63,869 nucleotides of DNA from a virus. Shown here piece by piece: positions 23,285 through 33,287 of this stretch (position 1 is the first letter of the stretch; every line of letters starts with the position of its first letter). The stretch is taken from IMG/VR virus record IMGVR_UViG_3300027816_000108, positions 1-63,869 of that record, one strand, 5' to 3'. The translations under genes were made by a program, and so were the position numbers. Below the pieces are notes generated by a model that worked only from the letters and a program-made list of their open reading frames with translations, ran no database searches and was not told where the DNA came from.

Positions 23285-23776
23285 ATGCACGACATATATA
23301 AACTTTCGCAGCCCGTTATTGATATAATCAATCCATTAGCTAAAATGGAGTTATTTCAAACAAGTTTCTATACCCGATTAGGGGCAATAGCAAACAACTT
23401 GGGATTCCTTGTAGCCGAGCAGTATTTCTATGCTGAAAGCAACGAGGAAAAGACACATTTTGATATGTGGAAAGATTATGTACTTGGCAGGGGAAATGAC
23501 TTTGACGTGCCAACTATTGAAGCCCCCGATTTGAGTGGTAAATCATTGTACGAACTAAGCGAACTTGCCCTTGAAATAGAAGCAGAGGTAAGCGGTATGT
23601 ACCAAGATGCAGCCATGAAGGTGTTTCCGATTTGCCAAATGACATACCGCAAAATGCAGGAGTTCATCAAGATACAAGAAGAAGCCATGAAGTTTTACGT
23701 TGACGTATGTACGGTATTGGTAGGACTTGACAAAACGGGTGAACTTGTAGTAGAAAAAACACTGTTTAAAGCATAA
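23285..23776 (+). CDS. Ferritin-like protein with full ferroxidase centre
   Basis: A 163-residue four-helix ferritin. Counting residues, E22, Y29, E54, E55, H58 and E99 fall exactly five positions after E17, Y24, E49, E50, H53 and E94 of E. coli FtnA, the known diiron and third-site ligands. Q131 is close to FtnA Q127, with a one-residue shift in the last helix, so the E130 counterpart (E133) is slightly uncertain. The helix B to C linker VPTIEAPDLSGKSLYELSE matches the ferritin xPxIExP pattern. It should oxidise and store iron as a 24-mer. The gene stands between two giant internal-virion genes, overlaps the next start (TAATG) and has its own promoter. It may be virion-borne, or made in the host to manage iron. 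Confidence 0.85.
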   Translation: MHDIYKLSQPVIDIINPLAKMELFQTSFYTRLGAIANNLGFLVAEQYFYAESNEEKTHFDMWKDYVLGRGNDFDVPTIEAPDLSGKSLYELSELALEIEAEVSGMYQDAAMKVFPICQMTYRKMQEFIKIQEEAMKFYVDVCTVLVGLDKTGELVVEKTLFKA

Positions 23777-26700
23777 TGGCTTGTAACTTAACATTAAGTA
23801 GTGAACTTGCTGAACGGGTAGGTTTAAAGGATAAAGACGGTAATACACGCAAAAAGATTACCCAAGCCGAGTTTTTGTCTTGGTTATCAAAGGGTAACAT
23901 AGAGCAGTTGATAGAAGAAGGCGTGTTAGATGCCAAAAAGTTTCAGAAACTGCGTGATGCGTTATACACCAAAAAAGAAGCACTAAAAGCAGCAGCAGCC
24001 GCAACGGGTAAAACTAAGAACTTAAAAGCAGCTATTCGTGAAAGCATAAAAGGTGCGGTAAAGTATGTAACCAAAACCGTAGGCGATTTTACAAAAGAGT
24101 TATACAAAGCCGAGCAAGCGGGGTCAAAAGCAGGTGCGAAGTATCAAAAGCAAATAACAGCCGAATTACAACGTGCATTTTCTGAATACCAAAAGGAAAA
24201 TCCTCTACCAAAGATTGCAGACAGAACAAAGGCAACAAGAATGAAACTTGCGGTTGAAAGACGTGCAAAGCGTATAACCAACCAAAAAAGCCTTATAAAA
24301 GCGATTGACTATTACAATAACTTACTGCGTGATGCAGAATACATTGAACGGGTAGATGCACTACGCAAGGCGCAGAAGGCAGTACTGCGTGTAAACAAAG
24401 ATGGATTACCTGCAACAGACCTTGCGTTCATTACGCAAATACGTGGCATTATACCGGAAAGGGTGTTTAACATTGATGCGTTTACCGAAGCGTTAAATGC
24501 GTATGCAGCAAACTTAGGTGCAAAAGCACCACAAACACTTGACATACGTAAAAGGTTGCAGAATTTATTTGCCGAGCAAGCAGATTTATTAACCGCACAA
24601 CAAGAAGAAATAGACAAGGCAAAGCGTGAGTTCTATGACGATATGTACCAACAAGCCATTGCAACGGGTGTTTTTGAGGGCACAATAGATGATTACATCA
24701 ATTGGCTTGAATCCCCCATTGTGGAAAATATGGTACAACCCGCAGAACCCTCCACAGATAAAAAAGCCGAGTTTGTAAAAGAGTTCAAAGACTTCCTTAA
24801 CTTCCTTGTGGATGAAATGGATTTAAGTTCCATTATAGGTGAGTATGACGGTACGGTAGAACAGAAGCGACAGATACGTGAAATGTACCAAAGCATAGTA
24901 GGTGCAAGCGAAGAAACGCTAATGAAAGTGCCTACTATCAATTTGATAAAACTTCAAAACATACTCAACAACATAGTAAGCGAGGGGGATTATACGGGAT
25001 TTGGGGATATGATACCCCAAGTAATTGAGCAGACCGAACGGTTAAAAAACTTACGTGGTTTAAACTTTAGAAACATAGAAACAAAGTTATTAGGCGATAA
25101 GAACGTAAAGAACTTGCAGGTGCTATTAAATTCCATAATAGCGGGTAATTCTGATGCGTTTATAGGGCAGTTGTTTGGGCGTACATTTGGTAAGTTTGCA
25201 GCAGCCCAAAAGAAATTAGCCTTTCTTATGGCTGAATTTGATAAAGAATTAGCCAAAGCAAAGGATAGCTATAAGACAGCCATACACGTAGATACTATTG
25301 GGTTTATCAACCAATGGCAAGCGGGTATGACACAAGAAGAAGCCGAAGCCCATGTACGTGAACGTGCAGAGCGCAGGGCAAGTGATTACGCATCGGTTAT
25401 CGAAAATAACACCCGTGAAGGTCAAACCGAAAGGCAAAAGGCACTTGTAAACGAAGCGGTAGTGGGGCTTGAATACTTGCAAAAAATAGGTGCAATATCC
25501 GATTTAAACATAAACAGAGAAACGGGTGAGGTATCATTTGAACCCGTAGAAACATTTGTGTTTGATGAAACTATAATGAACAAGGACGAAGCGCGGGTGT
25601 ACAACTTTGTACGTAACTTCTTTGAAAACAATACCGAAGATGTTATGCGTAACATTGCGGTGTACACAGCCCGTCCCGCAGAAAAATGGATAAACTATTA
25701 CCCCACCGTAACATATCAGCAGTACCAAACCGCAGAAACAATAGAAAGCACATCGCAGATATTCCCAACGGTAAATATGTACCCCGCTGTTCAAAAACAA
25801 TTTGGTGCAACCAAGCAGCGTAAAGGCTTAAAGCACGATAGAGTGTATGCAACGGGATTAAGACAAGTATTACGGTACGGTGCATATCAAAACATAGTAA
25901 TGCGAGATATGCCATATTGGAAAAACTATGCGTATCAATCAGCACTTAAAACCGCACCCGTATATCAATTTTTAACCCAAGAAAAGGGGTTAGATTCAAT
26001 GGATGTTGACTATGTGCGTTCAGCGGTACAAAACTATATAGGTGCTAAATTCAACCACGCAGCCATATCAAAAGCATTTGAGCAAACGGGTAAAAAAATA
26101 TTGAACTCGGTATTTCAAGGTTTTGTTAGAACGATTATACAAAAGCCGTCACAGATTATAAAGCAGACAGCATCCCCCGCAGTATATATGCTGATACGTT
26201 CGCCAAAGTTTTATATGGATGCCATATCTGTACTGCAAACCCGAAACGGAATAATAAAAGACGGTTTAAATAGGCTTTACAGCGAATCGCCCGAACAGCT
26301 AAGACAGCTACTTGGGCAGATAGAATTAAGTGAAAAGCAATTAGCTTTTGAAAAATCCGAAACAGTAGCAGGACAAAAGGCTGCACTAACATCAGAGCGT
26401 GTTTTAGATACGTTATCAAAAGTATCCGACTTTGGTATAACCATGTTAGCCGATAGCTTAACGGTAAAAACAGCGTTTTTAACGGGGTACATTGAAAGTC
26501 TATATAAGCGTGGCGTAGTGAAAAACAAGCAAGAGTTAGCCAAGCATTTTGAAGATATAGGTAATAATGTTATTGAACCTGATGAGCGTTCATTGATTGC
26601 GGGTTCAAATTATCAAACCAAAGCCAACAACGCAAGTGACCCCGACATGGCTCCCGAAGCATTGCGTTCAAAAGGGGGCAAAACGTTATACTTTTTGAAG

Positions 26701-27963
26701 TACATAGGTATGACTATGCAGCAGTCTGCAATAGATTCATTGCGTACAACTTTTGATGACAGAGCAACCCCACAAGAGAAAAGTGTTGCAGCACGTGAAG
26801 CATTTGCTTATTTGGCACAAGCAGCGGTGTTTAGAGTTGTATCACTCGGCATAACATCATTAACCGTAGATATTGTGGCAAAATATTTACTTGATATGCC
26901 CGAAGATGAGGAAGAAAAAGAAAAAAGAAAAAATATAAAGTGGTACACAGCAACGGGTATGTTTATTAAGGATATACTCTTTGCAAGTAGAAACCTTATA
27001 TATGATGTAACAGCATCAGTATTTGTAAATCTTTTGGTGGCTGCTAAGGTAAAATCATTAAAAGAAGAATACAAAGAAAAGAATCCCAATGCAAAGAGCA
27101 CACCATATGACGGGTATCAAGAGGGGTATAATATGTTTTTTGGCGACCCCTCATTGGACAACACATCAACGGGAGTAATCATAGGTGCAATGCAGGGGAT
27201 GTACGATATATATGAAAAATACGAAAAGAATGCAGATAAATTTGGTGACGAAGGCTTTAATCTAACCCCTGAAATGGCAGCAGCGGTAAAGGGTGTTCCA
27301 TTTTTGTTGGGTAACGGTACATTGAATGAGTTGTCGGGTTGGAATATGCAGGGTAACATTAAGCCCGAAGACACCAAAACAGCTAATTTATCAGCCAAAG
27401 CGGGTATCCCGTCAAAAGATGCACGTCAAGCCATAATCGAATACGGCAAAATAGGTGTAAATCACCAAGATAACAAGTACGATGAAAACGGCAATCTGCG
27501 TAAATTGGGTTATAAGAATTTTGTGTTTATACCACCCCAAAAAATAGTAACCGATGACAATATAGATAGCAACATACGGGTGATGCTGTCAAATGAATTT
27601 AGGCTTATACTGAACGGGCAGCAAGCGCAAGCGTGGTTGGAAATACGCAACTACATGAAAAATAGAATAGAAAGCGCAAAAGCACAGCAGGATGTAGGTA
27701 GTGAAGTAGATAAAGCCACAAAAGATTTAGGGTTCAGCGTAAGCAGCAAATTGCGGGAAAAGATTATAAAAGACGCAATAGGTGTACGTGAAAGCTATTA
27801 CAATCAACTTGCAAATCAAATCATTTACTATTTATCAAATGGACAATTAAAAGAGTCACAATTAGGTAGTGCATTTGGTGTTGATGACGCAAAAGCCAAA
27901 CAGCTATATAGTAAATACAGAAGTTTAGGTTCAATCAAGCAGATACAAACAATACAAGAATAA
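23776..27963 (+). CDS. Large internal virion protein (1395 residues)
   Basis: A mostly helical protein: a short N-terminal domain, Lys/Ala coiled coils (~60-330), a long mixed region, and near the C-terminus two hydrophobic stretches (about 1010-1040 and 1060-1100) flanked by basic residues. This matches the overall form of large podovirus ejection proteins that cross or cap the envelope channel. No catalytic motif was recognised. A C-terminal LPD38-like region is possible but unproven. The start overlaps the ferritin stop by one base. Confidence 0.6.
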   Translation: MACNLTLSSELAERVGLKDKDGNTRKKITQAEFLSWLSKGNIEQLIEEGVLDAKKFQKLRDALYTKKEALKAAAAATGKTKNLKAAIRESIKGAVKYVTKTVGDFTKELYKAEQAGSKAGAKYQKQITAELQRAFSEYQKENPLPKIADRTKATRMKLAVERRAKRITNQKSLIKAIDYYNNLLRDAEYIERVDALRKAQKAVLRVNKDGLPATDLAFITQIRGIIPERVFNIDAFTEALNAYAANLGAKAPQTLDIRKRLQNLFAEQADLLTAQQEEIDKAKREFYDDMYQQAIATGVFEGTIDDYINWLESPIVENMVQPAEPSTDKKAEFVKEFKDFLNFLVDEMDLSSIIGEYDGTVEQKRQIREMYQSIVGASEETLMKVPTINLIKLQNILNNIVSEGDYTGFGDMIPQVIEQTERLKNLRGLNFRNIETKLLGDKNVKNLQVLLNSIIAGNSDAFIGQLFGRTFGKFAAAQKKLAFLMAEFDKELAKAKDSYKTAIHVDTIGFINQWQAGMTQEEAEAHVRERAERRASDYASVIENNTREGQTERQKALVNEAVVGLEYLQKIGAISDLNINRETGEVSFEPVETFVFDETIMNKDEARVYNFVRNFFENNTEDVMRNIAVYTARPAEKWINYYPTVTYQQYQTAETIESTSQIFPTVNMYPAVQKQFGATKQRKGLKHDRVYATGLRQVLRYGAYQNIVMRDMPYWKNYAYQSALKTAPVYQFLTQEKGLDSMDVDYVRSAVQNYIGAKFNHAAISKAFEQTGKKILNSVFQGFVRTIIQKPSQIIKQTASPAVYMLIRSPKFYMDAISVLQTRNGIIKDGLNRLYSESPEQLRQLLGQIELSEKQLAFEKSETVAGQKAALTSERVLDTLSKVSDFGITMLADSLTVKTAFLTGYIESLYKRGVVKNKQELAKHFEDIGNNVIEPDERSLIAGSNYQTKANNASDPDMAPEALRSKGGKTLYFLKYIGMTMQQSAIDSLRTTFDDRATPQEKSVAAREAFAYLAQAAVFRVVSLGITSLTVDIVAKYLLDMPEDEEEKEKRKNIKWYTATGMFIKDILFASRNLIYDVTASVFVNLLVAAKVKSLKEEYKEKNPNAKSTPYDGYQEGYNMFFGDPSLDNTSTGVIIGAMQGMYDIYEKYEKNADKFGDEGFNLTPEMAAAVKGVPFLLGNGTLNELSGWNMQGNIKPEDTKTANLSAKAGIPSKDARQAIIEYGKIGVNHQDNKYDENGNLRKLGYKNFVFIPPQKIVTDDNIDSNIRVMLSNEFRLILNGQQAQAWLEIRNYMKNRIESAKAQQDVGSEVDKATKDLGFSVSSKLREKIIKDAIGVRESYYNQLANQIIYYLSNGQLKESQLGSAFGVDDAKAKQLYSKYRSLGSIKQIQTIQE

Positions 27964-27964
27964 T

Positions 27965-28867
27965 ATGGCACTTGAAGTAAAAGAAAACATAGTAATCAAT
28001 GACCCCGATGGATTAGTAAGCGAATTTACCGATGTAACGGGAGTATATAGCACCAACAACACAGGTGGGTACGGCACACCAAACATTGACTACGGTGACG
28101 TAGAAATGGTGCGCCTTAAAGTGGGTAACTACGAGAATATATCCCTTGAGTTTGTTCTTGATACCGCAGGTGCGCCACTTGGTCAATACTATGAGTATCT
28201 AAAAATCGCAGGAACACCAAAGGTGTATGACGGCAAAACCATATCGGTAGGTGAGTATTTTATTCCACACGTTGCAGGATTAACCGTACAAAGTGGTGAT
28301 GAATTTACCGTAACGGGTTTTTACAGCGCACCCATATCACCCGCTACGTTTTTACCCGCAAACACTAATCCTATTTTATACCTTAATTCGGTTCAATTAG
28401 GGCAGTACGGTTCGGTAGGTGTAATATCCGACAACCTCATAAGCGCACAATACGAGGTGTACGATAGCCTTCAAATAGGTGGTTCAGCCGTAGCCGATGC
28501 AACCTACATGGCATATAGTTCAACCGTAACTTACGGGGGTAATACATACAGATTAGGTGAGGTATTTACTGCAAGCGCAGCCACAGCCATAACGGGTACG
28601 GTGGTAAAATTAGCATCATCTGTAAGCCAAGATTTTGTATTAACCTACAACATTGACAAGGCAATAAACGAATTAGTAATACGTGCTAAATCGGGCGATT
28701 GTTCATGCTACGATGATATTATTGAGGGTGTGTTAAGGGTTAGATTACTGCTTGACGGTTTGAAATGGCAAGCAAAATCAGGCACACTATCGTGGATGAA
28801 AGGGCAGGATATATTAGACTACTGCACACAAAAAATCAACGAATTAACAAATAGTAGCTGTTTTTAA
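27965..28867 (+). CDS. Tail-associated adaptor protein, paralog 1
   Basis: A 300-residue, beta-rich protein. It contains the motif TYGGNTYRLGEVFTAS and ends with a helical part that starts SGDCSCYDD. The same elements (GGETYYVGEVF, GKCGCDSD, C-terminal helices) occur in the gene at 30811-31674, so the two are paralogs. Each is followed by a small gene and a fibre gene. It likely joins fibres to the tail or binds receptor. Confidence 0.6.
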   Translation: MALEVKENIVINDPDGLVSEFTDVTGVYSTNNTGGYGTPNIDYGDVEMVRLKVGNYENISLEFVLDTAGAPLGQYYEYLKIAGTPKVYDGKTISVGEYFIPHVAGLTVQSGDEFTVTGFYSAPISPATFLPANTNPILYLNSVQLGQYGSVGVISDNLISAQYEVYDSLQIGGSAVADATYMAYSSTVTYGGNTYRLGEVFTASAATAITGTVVKLASSVSQDFVLTYNIDKAINELVIRAKSGDCSCYDDIIEGVLRVRLLLDGLKWQAKSGTLSWMKGQDILDYCTQKINELTNSSCF

Positions 28868-28883
28868 TTAATCAAAAATTGTC

Positions 28884-28891
28884 TATATTTG
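28884..28891 (+). promoter_or_regulatory. TAnnTTTG promoter
   Basis: TATATTTG, seven bases before ATG 28899. Confidence 0.65.
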
Positions 28892-28898
28892 TGGACAG

Positions 28899-29195
28899 AT
28901 GTCATTTTACACCGAACAACAAATAGAAACTTTGACCGAAAATGCCGAGATTACCTATTTAGCTAAGGCGCAGGTAATTGCGACAATATGGGAAAGCGGT
29001 ATTGACAAGGTTCGGGAAAATAACATTATTGATGAAATGAAAAAGGCAAAAGCAATGATTGACGTTTGCAATAGCCCGATAGCCACGATTGAGCAAAAGA
29101 ACGATGCGATAGATGAGTTGGGGCGATTAGGTTATACAAGCGGTGCAACGGCAGGATATTCGGTAGGGTATGTAAGTAATTATACCAATCTGTAA
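28899..29195 (+). CDS. Small helical tail-module protein
   Basis: A 98-residue, helical, acidic protein between an adaptor paralog and a fibre gene. Its stop overlaps the fibre start (TAATG). It may be a fibre chaperone or connector. No family was recognised. Confidence 0.55.
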   Translation: MSFYTEQQIETLTENAEITYLAKAQVIATIWESGIDKVRENNIIDEMKKAKAMIDVCNSPIATIEQKNDAIDELGRLGYTSGATAGYSVGYVSNYTNL

Positions 29196-30811
29196 TGGCA
29201 GTAGATATTATATTTCGTTCAGGCAATGGCAACCCGCTAAGTTCAGCGCAGGTTGATTCCAATTTTAAAGCCCTAAAAGTAGCCGTTGAAGCCCTGCAAG
29301 TTGCGGGTAGTGGCGTAACAAGTGTTGGGCTTAGTATGCCATCAGGATTTGCGGTAGCCAATAGCCCCGTAACGGGTGCAGGTACACTTGCTGTTACAAC
29401 CACATTAAACGGGTTTGTAAAGGGCAATGGTAGTGGTTTTACCGCAGCAGCAAACGTAAACGCAGCCACAGAATTAACGGGTGTAGTTCCCATAGCCAAT
29501 GGGGGTACAAACGACAATGGTTCATCATACGCAAGCAATAGGGTGTTGGTGTATAACGGAACAAAATTTGTTACCGCATCAACCACCACTACTGAGGTTA
29601 ATTACCTTAGCGGTGTGACAAGTAGCGTACAAACCCAAATCAACGGTAAAGAAAATACTATTACAACCCTGCCAATCAATAAAGGGGGTACGGGATTAAC
29701 CGCAACACCAACCAACGGACAGTTGTTTATAGGCAACGGTTCGGGCTATACCCTTGCAAATATTACATCATCAGACGGTAGCGTAAGCGTAACCAATGGT
29801 GCGGGTAGTGTGAATTTAACTACCGCAGTAAACATTGATAATACCGCATTTGTAGCCAAAAACGGAAACGATGCAACGGCAACGGTAAATTCGGTTGTTA
29901 ATAAGTATTTGACTATTGGTGCAGCCTTAGCGGCAGCGGGAGCAGACACCGTGTTTGTTTACGCAGGAACATACACCGAAGACATTACCCTTAACAATGG
30001 TCAAAAGGTTTATTTACAAGCAGGTGCTATAATAGACGGAACGGTAACAATGGGTAATGGAACTAACTATATATTGGGTGAGGGTTCAATAGAAAAGAGT
30101 TCAGCAGGTGATGCCGTATTAATCAACGGTAATGGCTCATCATTTAACTACATAGGTTGCTTCCAAGTAATAGGCGGAACAAATGCAACGGGACACGCTG
30201 TTAGAAAAACAGGTAGCGGATATGCTGAAATTACCCCCACTTGTAGGGCTATATATGCACGTAGCGGTAGTGATATGGCTATTGACAACCAAGCGGGTAC
30301 AATGCACATCTTTTGTCAATTTGTACAAATTACGGGGGGTACATCAATAACCACCGCATTGATTAAAAACTCGGCTACAATGTTGTTGGATATTGACCAA
30401 TTCACCACATCAGAAACAAGTGCCACCCCTGCATTATTGATTGCGGGTAGCGGTAGCAGCAGATACTACTTTAACTTGTGTACGGGATTTGTAGAAATAA
30501 CGGGTACGGGTAAAAACAATATACGTGCTAAAGGTTCAACGGGCGCAATAAAAGTAAACACGGGTAGATACCCGATTAACATTACCACAGCATCCGCAAC
30601 AGCAATAAAAGTAAGTAATATGAACCTTGCGGTAGTGGGATACGGTGGAACAGACAGGGGGATACGTTGTTCAGCAGCCAATCAAACGGTTTGGATTGAC
30701 GGCAGGGTGGTATCAAACGTTGACCATTCAAAAGCCCCTGACCCATTTGCTATTACAATCACGGGCGGAACATTTACAGTTAATACAGCACTTGACACAA
30801 CTAACCCATAA
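29195..30811 (+). CDS. Tail fibre / tail spike protein
   Basis: A 538-residue protein. The N-terminal part carries typical fibre repeats (VQTQINGKENTITTLP, NKGGTGLTATPTNGQLFIGNG). From about residue 220 on, short repeated strands rich in Gly, Asn and Thr (VNKYLTIGAALAAAGADTVF, then YAGTYTEDITLNNGQKV) suggest a right-handed beta-helix like that of depolymerising spikes. It probably recognises or degrades a surface glycan. Active-site residues cannot be assigned by eye. Confidence 0.75.
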   Translation: MAVDIIFRSGNGNPLSSAQVDSNFKALKVAVEALQVAGSGVTSVGLSMPSGFAVANSPVTGAGTLAVTTTLNGFVKGNGSGFTAAANVNAATELTGVVPIANGGTNDNGSSYASNRVLVYNGTKFVTASTTTTEVNYLSGVTSSVQTQINGKENTITTLPINKGGTGLTATPTNGQLFIGNGSGYTLANITSSDGSVSVTNGAGSVNLTTAVNIDNTAFVAKNGNDATATVNSVVNKYLTIGAALAAAGADTVFVYAGTYTEDITLNNGQKVYLQAGAIIDGTVTMGNGTNYILGEGSIEKSSAGDAVLINGNGSSFNYIGCFQVIGGTNATGHAVRKTGSGYAEITPTCRAIYARSGSDMAIDNQAGTMHIFCQFVQITGGTSITTALIKNSATMLLDIDQFTTSETSATPALLIAGSGSSRYYFNLCTGFVEITGTGKNNIRAKGSTGAIKVNTGRYPINITTASATAIKVSNMNLAVVGYGGTDRGIRCSAANQTVWIDGRVVSNVDHSKAPDPFAITITGGTFTVNTALDTTNP

Positions 30812-31674
30812 TGGCAAACGAACTACTCATATCATACGACAGGTACACCTTACAGCAAATTGATATTTACGATGCCACAGATTATCCTATCGGGCTTGTA
30901 ACAAAAAACAGTATCAATCAAACAAGGTTTTTATTTGCCACCGTAAACACAATTAACAATCGGCAATTAGACGTAACAACCCTTGAAGCGTATAAGGAAT
31001 ATGACCTTGTAGGAACGGGTAGTATTACGGTAAACGGTGTAACATATAGTGCAGGCAGTAGCGTAGTGTTTGCCAATGACGAAACCCCGACTATCCCCGC
31101 AGGATTAACGATAAACGAAAGCGGTTATTATGTGCCGTACAGCACGTATATTCCAAGTGTAGATGACTATGCAACCATTATCCCAAGTTCAATGGGCTTA
31201 ACGGGTAATGTATTCCCCGATAGCGTAATACACATTATCTACGAAACATACACCACCGAATACCTTGCAGGCGCAACTGCCCCGTCAGGCACATACATAG
31301 TGCAGGGGACACAAGGCGATAGTATATCCATAGGGGGTGAAACCTATTATGTTGGTGAGGTATTTACAAAAGGTGGTTCATTTACATTTACCAATAACGC
31401 AGGAACAAATAAAGTTGTAAAGTATTTCCAAAGCGGTGATGCCTATACGTGGACAGACTACAACGCCTATCAGGTGTATGAAAGTTACGTACAAGCCCTT
31501 GCACAGGGGAAATGCGGATGTGATAGTGATTTTGTAGGAAACTACTTAAAGGTTTACAGCCTATTAAACAGTTTGTACATATCGGCTGAACGAGATGTAA
31601 ACGTAGATACAGATTCAATGCAAGCAGCATTAGATGAAATCAATACATTGTACAGTGTAAAACCCATGTGCTAA
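30811..31674 (+). CDS. Tail-associated adaptor protein, paralog 2
   Basis: A 287-residue, beta-rich protein related to 27965-28867. It holds repeated short units of the form xxxNGVTYxxGSSVVF and GGETYYVGEVF, then LAQGKCGCDSDFVGN and C-terminal helices. It starts the second adaptor-small-fibre triplet, overlapping the previous stop by one base. Confidence 0.6.
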   Translation: MANELLISYDRYTLQQIDIYDATDYPIGLVTKNSINQTRFLFATVNTINNRQLDVTTLEAYKEYDLVGTGSITVNGVTYSAGSSVVFANDETPTIPAGLTINESGYYVPYSTYIPSVDDYATIIPSSMGLTGNVFPDSVIHIIYETYTTEYLAGATAPSGTYIVQGTQGDSISIGGETYYVGEVFTKGGSFTFTNNAGTNKVVKYFQSGDAYTWTDYNAYQVYESYVQALAQGKCGCDSDFVGNYLKVYSLLNSLYISAERDVNVDTDSMQAALDEINTLYSVKPMC

Positions 31675-31919
31675 TGCCAACCCGTAACAGTACACAGATA
31701 AACACATTGTTTGATAAGGTAGTAGCCAAGTACATAGGTTATATGGAAAGCTACATACAAGCCCGTGAAAATGGGTATGCCACATTATCAAACCAAGTAG
31801 GATTAGCATCATTGGTAATGGACTTTGTAGATGAAGCCACGCAGACAGACAACCCCGATTTAACATTAACAAACGAAGCATTAGACTATACAATAAACAA
31901 TATTTATGGCACTTACTAA
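31674..31919 (+). CDS. Small helical tail-module protein 2
   Basis: An 81-residue, mostly helical protein in the same relative place as 28899-29195 in the first triplet, though sequence similarity is not obvious. The ATG at 31674 overlaps the previous stop, and its end overlaps the next gene by 14 bases. Confidence 0.55.
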   Translation: MPTRNSTQINTLFDKVVAKYIGYMESYIQARENGYATLSNQVGLASLVMDFVDEATQTDNPDLTLTNEALDYTINNIYGTY

Positions 31920-32985
31920 TTTAAAAGCCCCGATACCAAAGAATCTGATTGACCTTTTAGCCAATGCGCTGAATAGTATTACATCCCTTGTATGGGGTAA
32001 TATAACAGGTACGCTATCCGACCAAACCGATTTGCAAAACGCATTAAACGCAAAGCAAAACACCCTTGTTAGTGGTACAAACATTAAAACCGTAAATGGC
32101 AGCAGCGTGTTAGGTAGTGGTGATTTACCTATACCCGCAGCGGGAAATACGGGTGAAATACAATTTAACAATGGCGATGTTTTTGCATCCGATACAAACT
32201 TGTATTGGGATAATGCCAACAATTACTTGGGTGTAGGTGCTAATACAGGATTAAACGCAAACGTAACCATAAAAGGGTATGGCACGGGTAACACGGCTAA
32301 CGTAAGCGTGACCAACTCAGCGGGTGGCAAAATTATCAGAAGTACAAATAACGGATATGTTTTTATTGGCAACAATAGTTCAGACGGTGTATTTATAGGC
32401 AGTAGTTTCCAAACAAATGAAGTTCCAACTATAACAGAAACGGGGCAGAACAACCTTGTATTCTCTACGGCATTAGGCAATGTTGCAGGACACGGGTTTA
32501 TATTTACGAACCCCACGTTTACATTTAGCCCCCCAAGCGGTACAACCAATGTAATTACATTTGGTGATATTGAGTTTGTGGCAAATTCGGGAACGGGTAA
32601 TTTTACAGCCTACAACATTAACCCCGTAATTAATCAAACATTAACGGCTACGGGTATAGTTAGGGGAGTATTGTATAAACCAAGCATTACAAGTATCACG
32701 GGTGAGCACAGAGCAATTGAAACAACAGAGGGTGATGTGTTATTTGGGACTACAAGTGGTACGGTTAAAATAGGCACAACAGCAAGCCCACAAACGCAAT
32801 TTAAAAGCACGGGTGAGTTTGGGTTTGGTGGCGCAACACCGACATCCCCACAAACGGGTTGGGGGGTAGCAAATCCCGTAACCAACAGGGCGTTAGACGT
32901 TAGTGCAGCTACATTAGCACAAGTAACACAGGTGCTTGGAACGCTGATAGATGACCTAAAAGCAAAGGGCATAATTACTACATAA
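31906..32985 (+). CDS. Second tail fibre protein
   Basis: A 359-residue fibre-like protein: NALNAKQNTLVSGTNIKTVNG and SSVLGSGDLPI near residues 45-75, then GNTGEIQFNNGDVF and many short beta units. The C-terminal ~40 residues (LAQVTQVLGTLIDDLKAKG) form a helix of the kind used for trimer closure or chaperone contact. It completes the second triplet. Confidence 0.7.
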   Translation: MALTNLKAPIPKNLIDLLANALNSITSLVWGNITGTLSDQTDLQNALNAKQNTLVSGTNIKTVNGSSVLGSGDLPIPAAGNTGEIQFNNGDVFASDTNLYWDNANNYLGVGANTGLNANVTIKGYGTGNTANVSVTNSAGGKIIRSTNNGYVFIGNNSSDGVFIGSSFQTNEVPTITETGQNNLVFSTALGNVAGHGFIFTNPTFTFSPPSGTTNVITFGDIEFVANSGTGNFTAYNINPVINQTLTATGIVRGVLYKPSITSITGEHRAIETTEGDVLFGTTSGTVKIGTTASPQTQFKSTGEFGFGGATPTSPQTGWGVANPVTNRALDVSAATLAQVTQVLGTLIDDLKAKGIITT

Positions 32986-33002
32986 AATGAAAGGAACGGT
33001 AA

Positions 33003-33287
33003 ATGGACAGGATAAAGCAATTAGAAGAGGAGATTGCGTACTTAAAACGTGACCCCTCAGCAAAGTTTTACGCAGCACTTGTAGAAGCAGTAGAAGGTGT
33101 AACGGTTTTGATTAAGAGTAAGAAGTTAGACCTTGAAAGCGATGTGTATGCAAAATCAGTAATTATCCTTGCGGAAAAAAGCGATAAGATATTCAATGGC
33201 TTACGCAAGGGTTTGGAAATGTTTAACCAATCCGAGCAGGACGAAAAGCCCACAAAGGCTAAAAAGAGTGAAACACGGGCGATATGA
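33003..33287 (+). CDS. Putative small terminase subunit
   Basis: A 94-residue helical protein with an N-terminal coiled coil (QLEEEIAYLKRDPS) and a basic, low-complexity tail. It overlaps the large terminase start by four bases (ATGA). The assignment depends on position and size; no family was recognised. Confidence 0.45.
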   Translation: MDRIKQLEEEIAYLKRDPSAKFYAALVEAVEGVTVLIKSKKLDLESDVYAKSVIILAEKSDKIFNGLRKGLEMFNQSEQDEKPTKAKKSETRAI

